Assembly: GCF_900091955.1 (NCBI RefSeq)
Contig: NZ_FMDF01000132.1
Coordinates: forward strand, 1 to 32,013
Direction of reading: 5' to 3'
DNA: 32,013 nt
Source: Streptomyces sp. Ncost-T10-10d
Lineage (GTDB): Bacteria; Actinomycetota; Actinomycetes; Streptomycetales; Streptomycetaceae
Shown here: positions 31,804 to 32,013 of the stretch, piece after piece
Numbering within the stretch: the stretch's first letter is position 1
How the letters are laid out: every line of letters begins with the position of its first letter
Position numbers and translations under genes: made by a program
Notes under the pieces: model-generated
The model's database searches: none
Told to the model about the DNA's origin: nothing
The model's input: the letters and a program-made list of their open reading frames with translations, nothing else

Positions 31804-32013
31804 TTACGGCACGGCTACGCGCGCTTTTCGACTGCGGTGCGGTCCAAGCACCGTGCAGGCCCCCTCGGCCGTCCCTGCGGGGACACGCGTCCCGGTGGCG
31901 GTCCGGTGCGAGTCGAGCCCGCAGTCCTCGCGGGCCCGTACGGCTGGATGGCGGGGGCAGGCAGCCGGGGGCATCGACAACCGCGCCACCGCCGCCAGGG
32001 CCCATCCGGCGCG
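31804..32013 (-). CDS. possible 3' end of a gene entering from the right edge
   Basis: A minus-strand frame is open from the window edge to a TAA at 31804 (ends RKARVAVP). Third positions are G/C-rich but less so than in the firm genes, especially near the stop. No motif is recognised. It may be non-coding; nothing else is seen in 31743-32013. Confidence 0.2.
   Translation of the reverse strand, partial: RAGWALAAVARLSMPPAACPRHPAVRAREDCGLDSHRTATGTRVPAGTAEGACTVLGPHRSRKARVAVP

Noticed and set aside
1..32013. CRISPR arrays, tRNA or rRNA genes, insertion sequences
   Set aside because: Scanning found no regularly spaced repeat series, cloverleaf, rRNA-like stretch, transposase motif or flanking target duplication.

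Overview
The window is high-GC DNA from a Streptomyces-like actinomycete. This rests on G/C-rich third codon positions, frequent GTG starts, an F420-type oxidoreductase, a SpoIIE-type PP2C/ATPase regulator, a NarL-type two-component pair with a 4-base gene overlap, and hairpin terminators without a U-tract. It looks like ordinary chromosome: I see no insertion sequence, prophage, CRISPR array, rRNA or tRNA.

Layout. 1-1341: a possible leaderless micro-ORF and a lipoate-protein ligase. 1376-3896: a multi-sensor PP2C phosphatase broken by two single-base frameshifts. 3994-5837: response regulator and histidine kinase. 5997-7783: AhpD-like protein and methyltransferase. 7761-9235: an amidase broken by one frameshift. 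9371-11124: a translationally coupled pair, an unrecognised protein with an internal duplication followed by an AbiEii-like nucleotidyltransferase. 11249-12025: a secreted protein.

11988-16071 and 24016-26138 are two minus-strand operons that fit one pathway, reductive pyrimidine (or hydantoin) catabolism. The first encodes dihydropyrimidinase, an LLM/F420 oxidoreductase and an NCS1 nucleobase permease. The second encodes beta-ureidopropionase and a class III aminotransferase. They are about 8 kb apart, yet their upstream regions match over roughly 110 bases. Both have a -35 TTGCC(A/C), a -10 TACGTT, a CTACG-N2-CGTAG palindrome just after the predicted transcription start, and a TGTTTCAC element near -70 to -80. 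This shared control region is the strongest discovery in the window. No classical dihydropyrimidine dehydrogenase is present, so the F420-type enzyme is a candidate for that reductive step.

Between the two operons lie a TPP-dependent enzyme plus aldehyde dehydrogenase operon (16383-19479), a secreted propeller-like protein, a LysR regulator and a secreted NPP-type phosphodiesterase. After 26511 come an aspartate-type aminotransferase, a conserved hypothetical gene split by an in-frame TAG (27804-28718), a small hypothetical, a Rieske oxygenase, and a helical-repeat protein.

Three genes carry clear lesions. The three single-base losses all fall in runs of five G, so sequencing error and true decay both have to be considered. 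Functional assignments come from motifs read by eye; no database search was possible.
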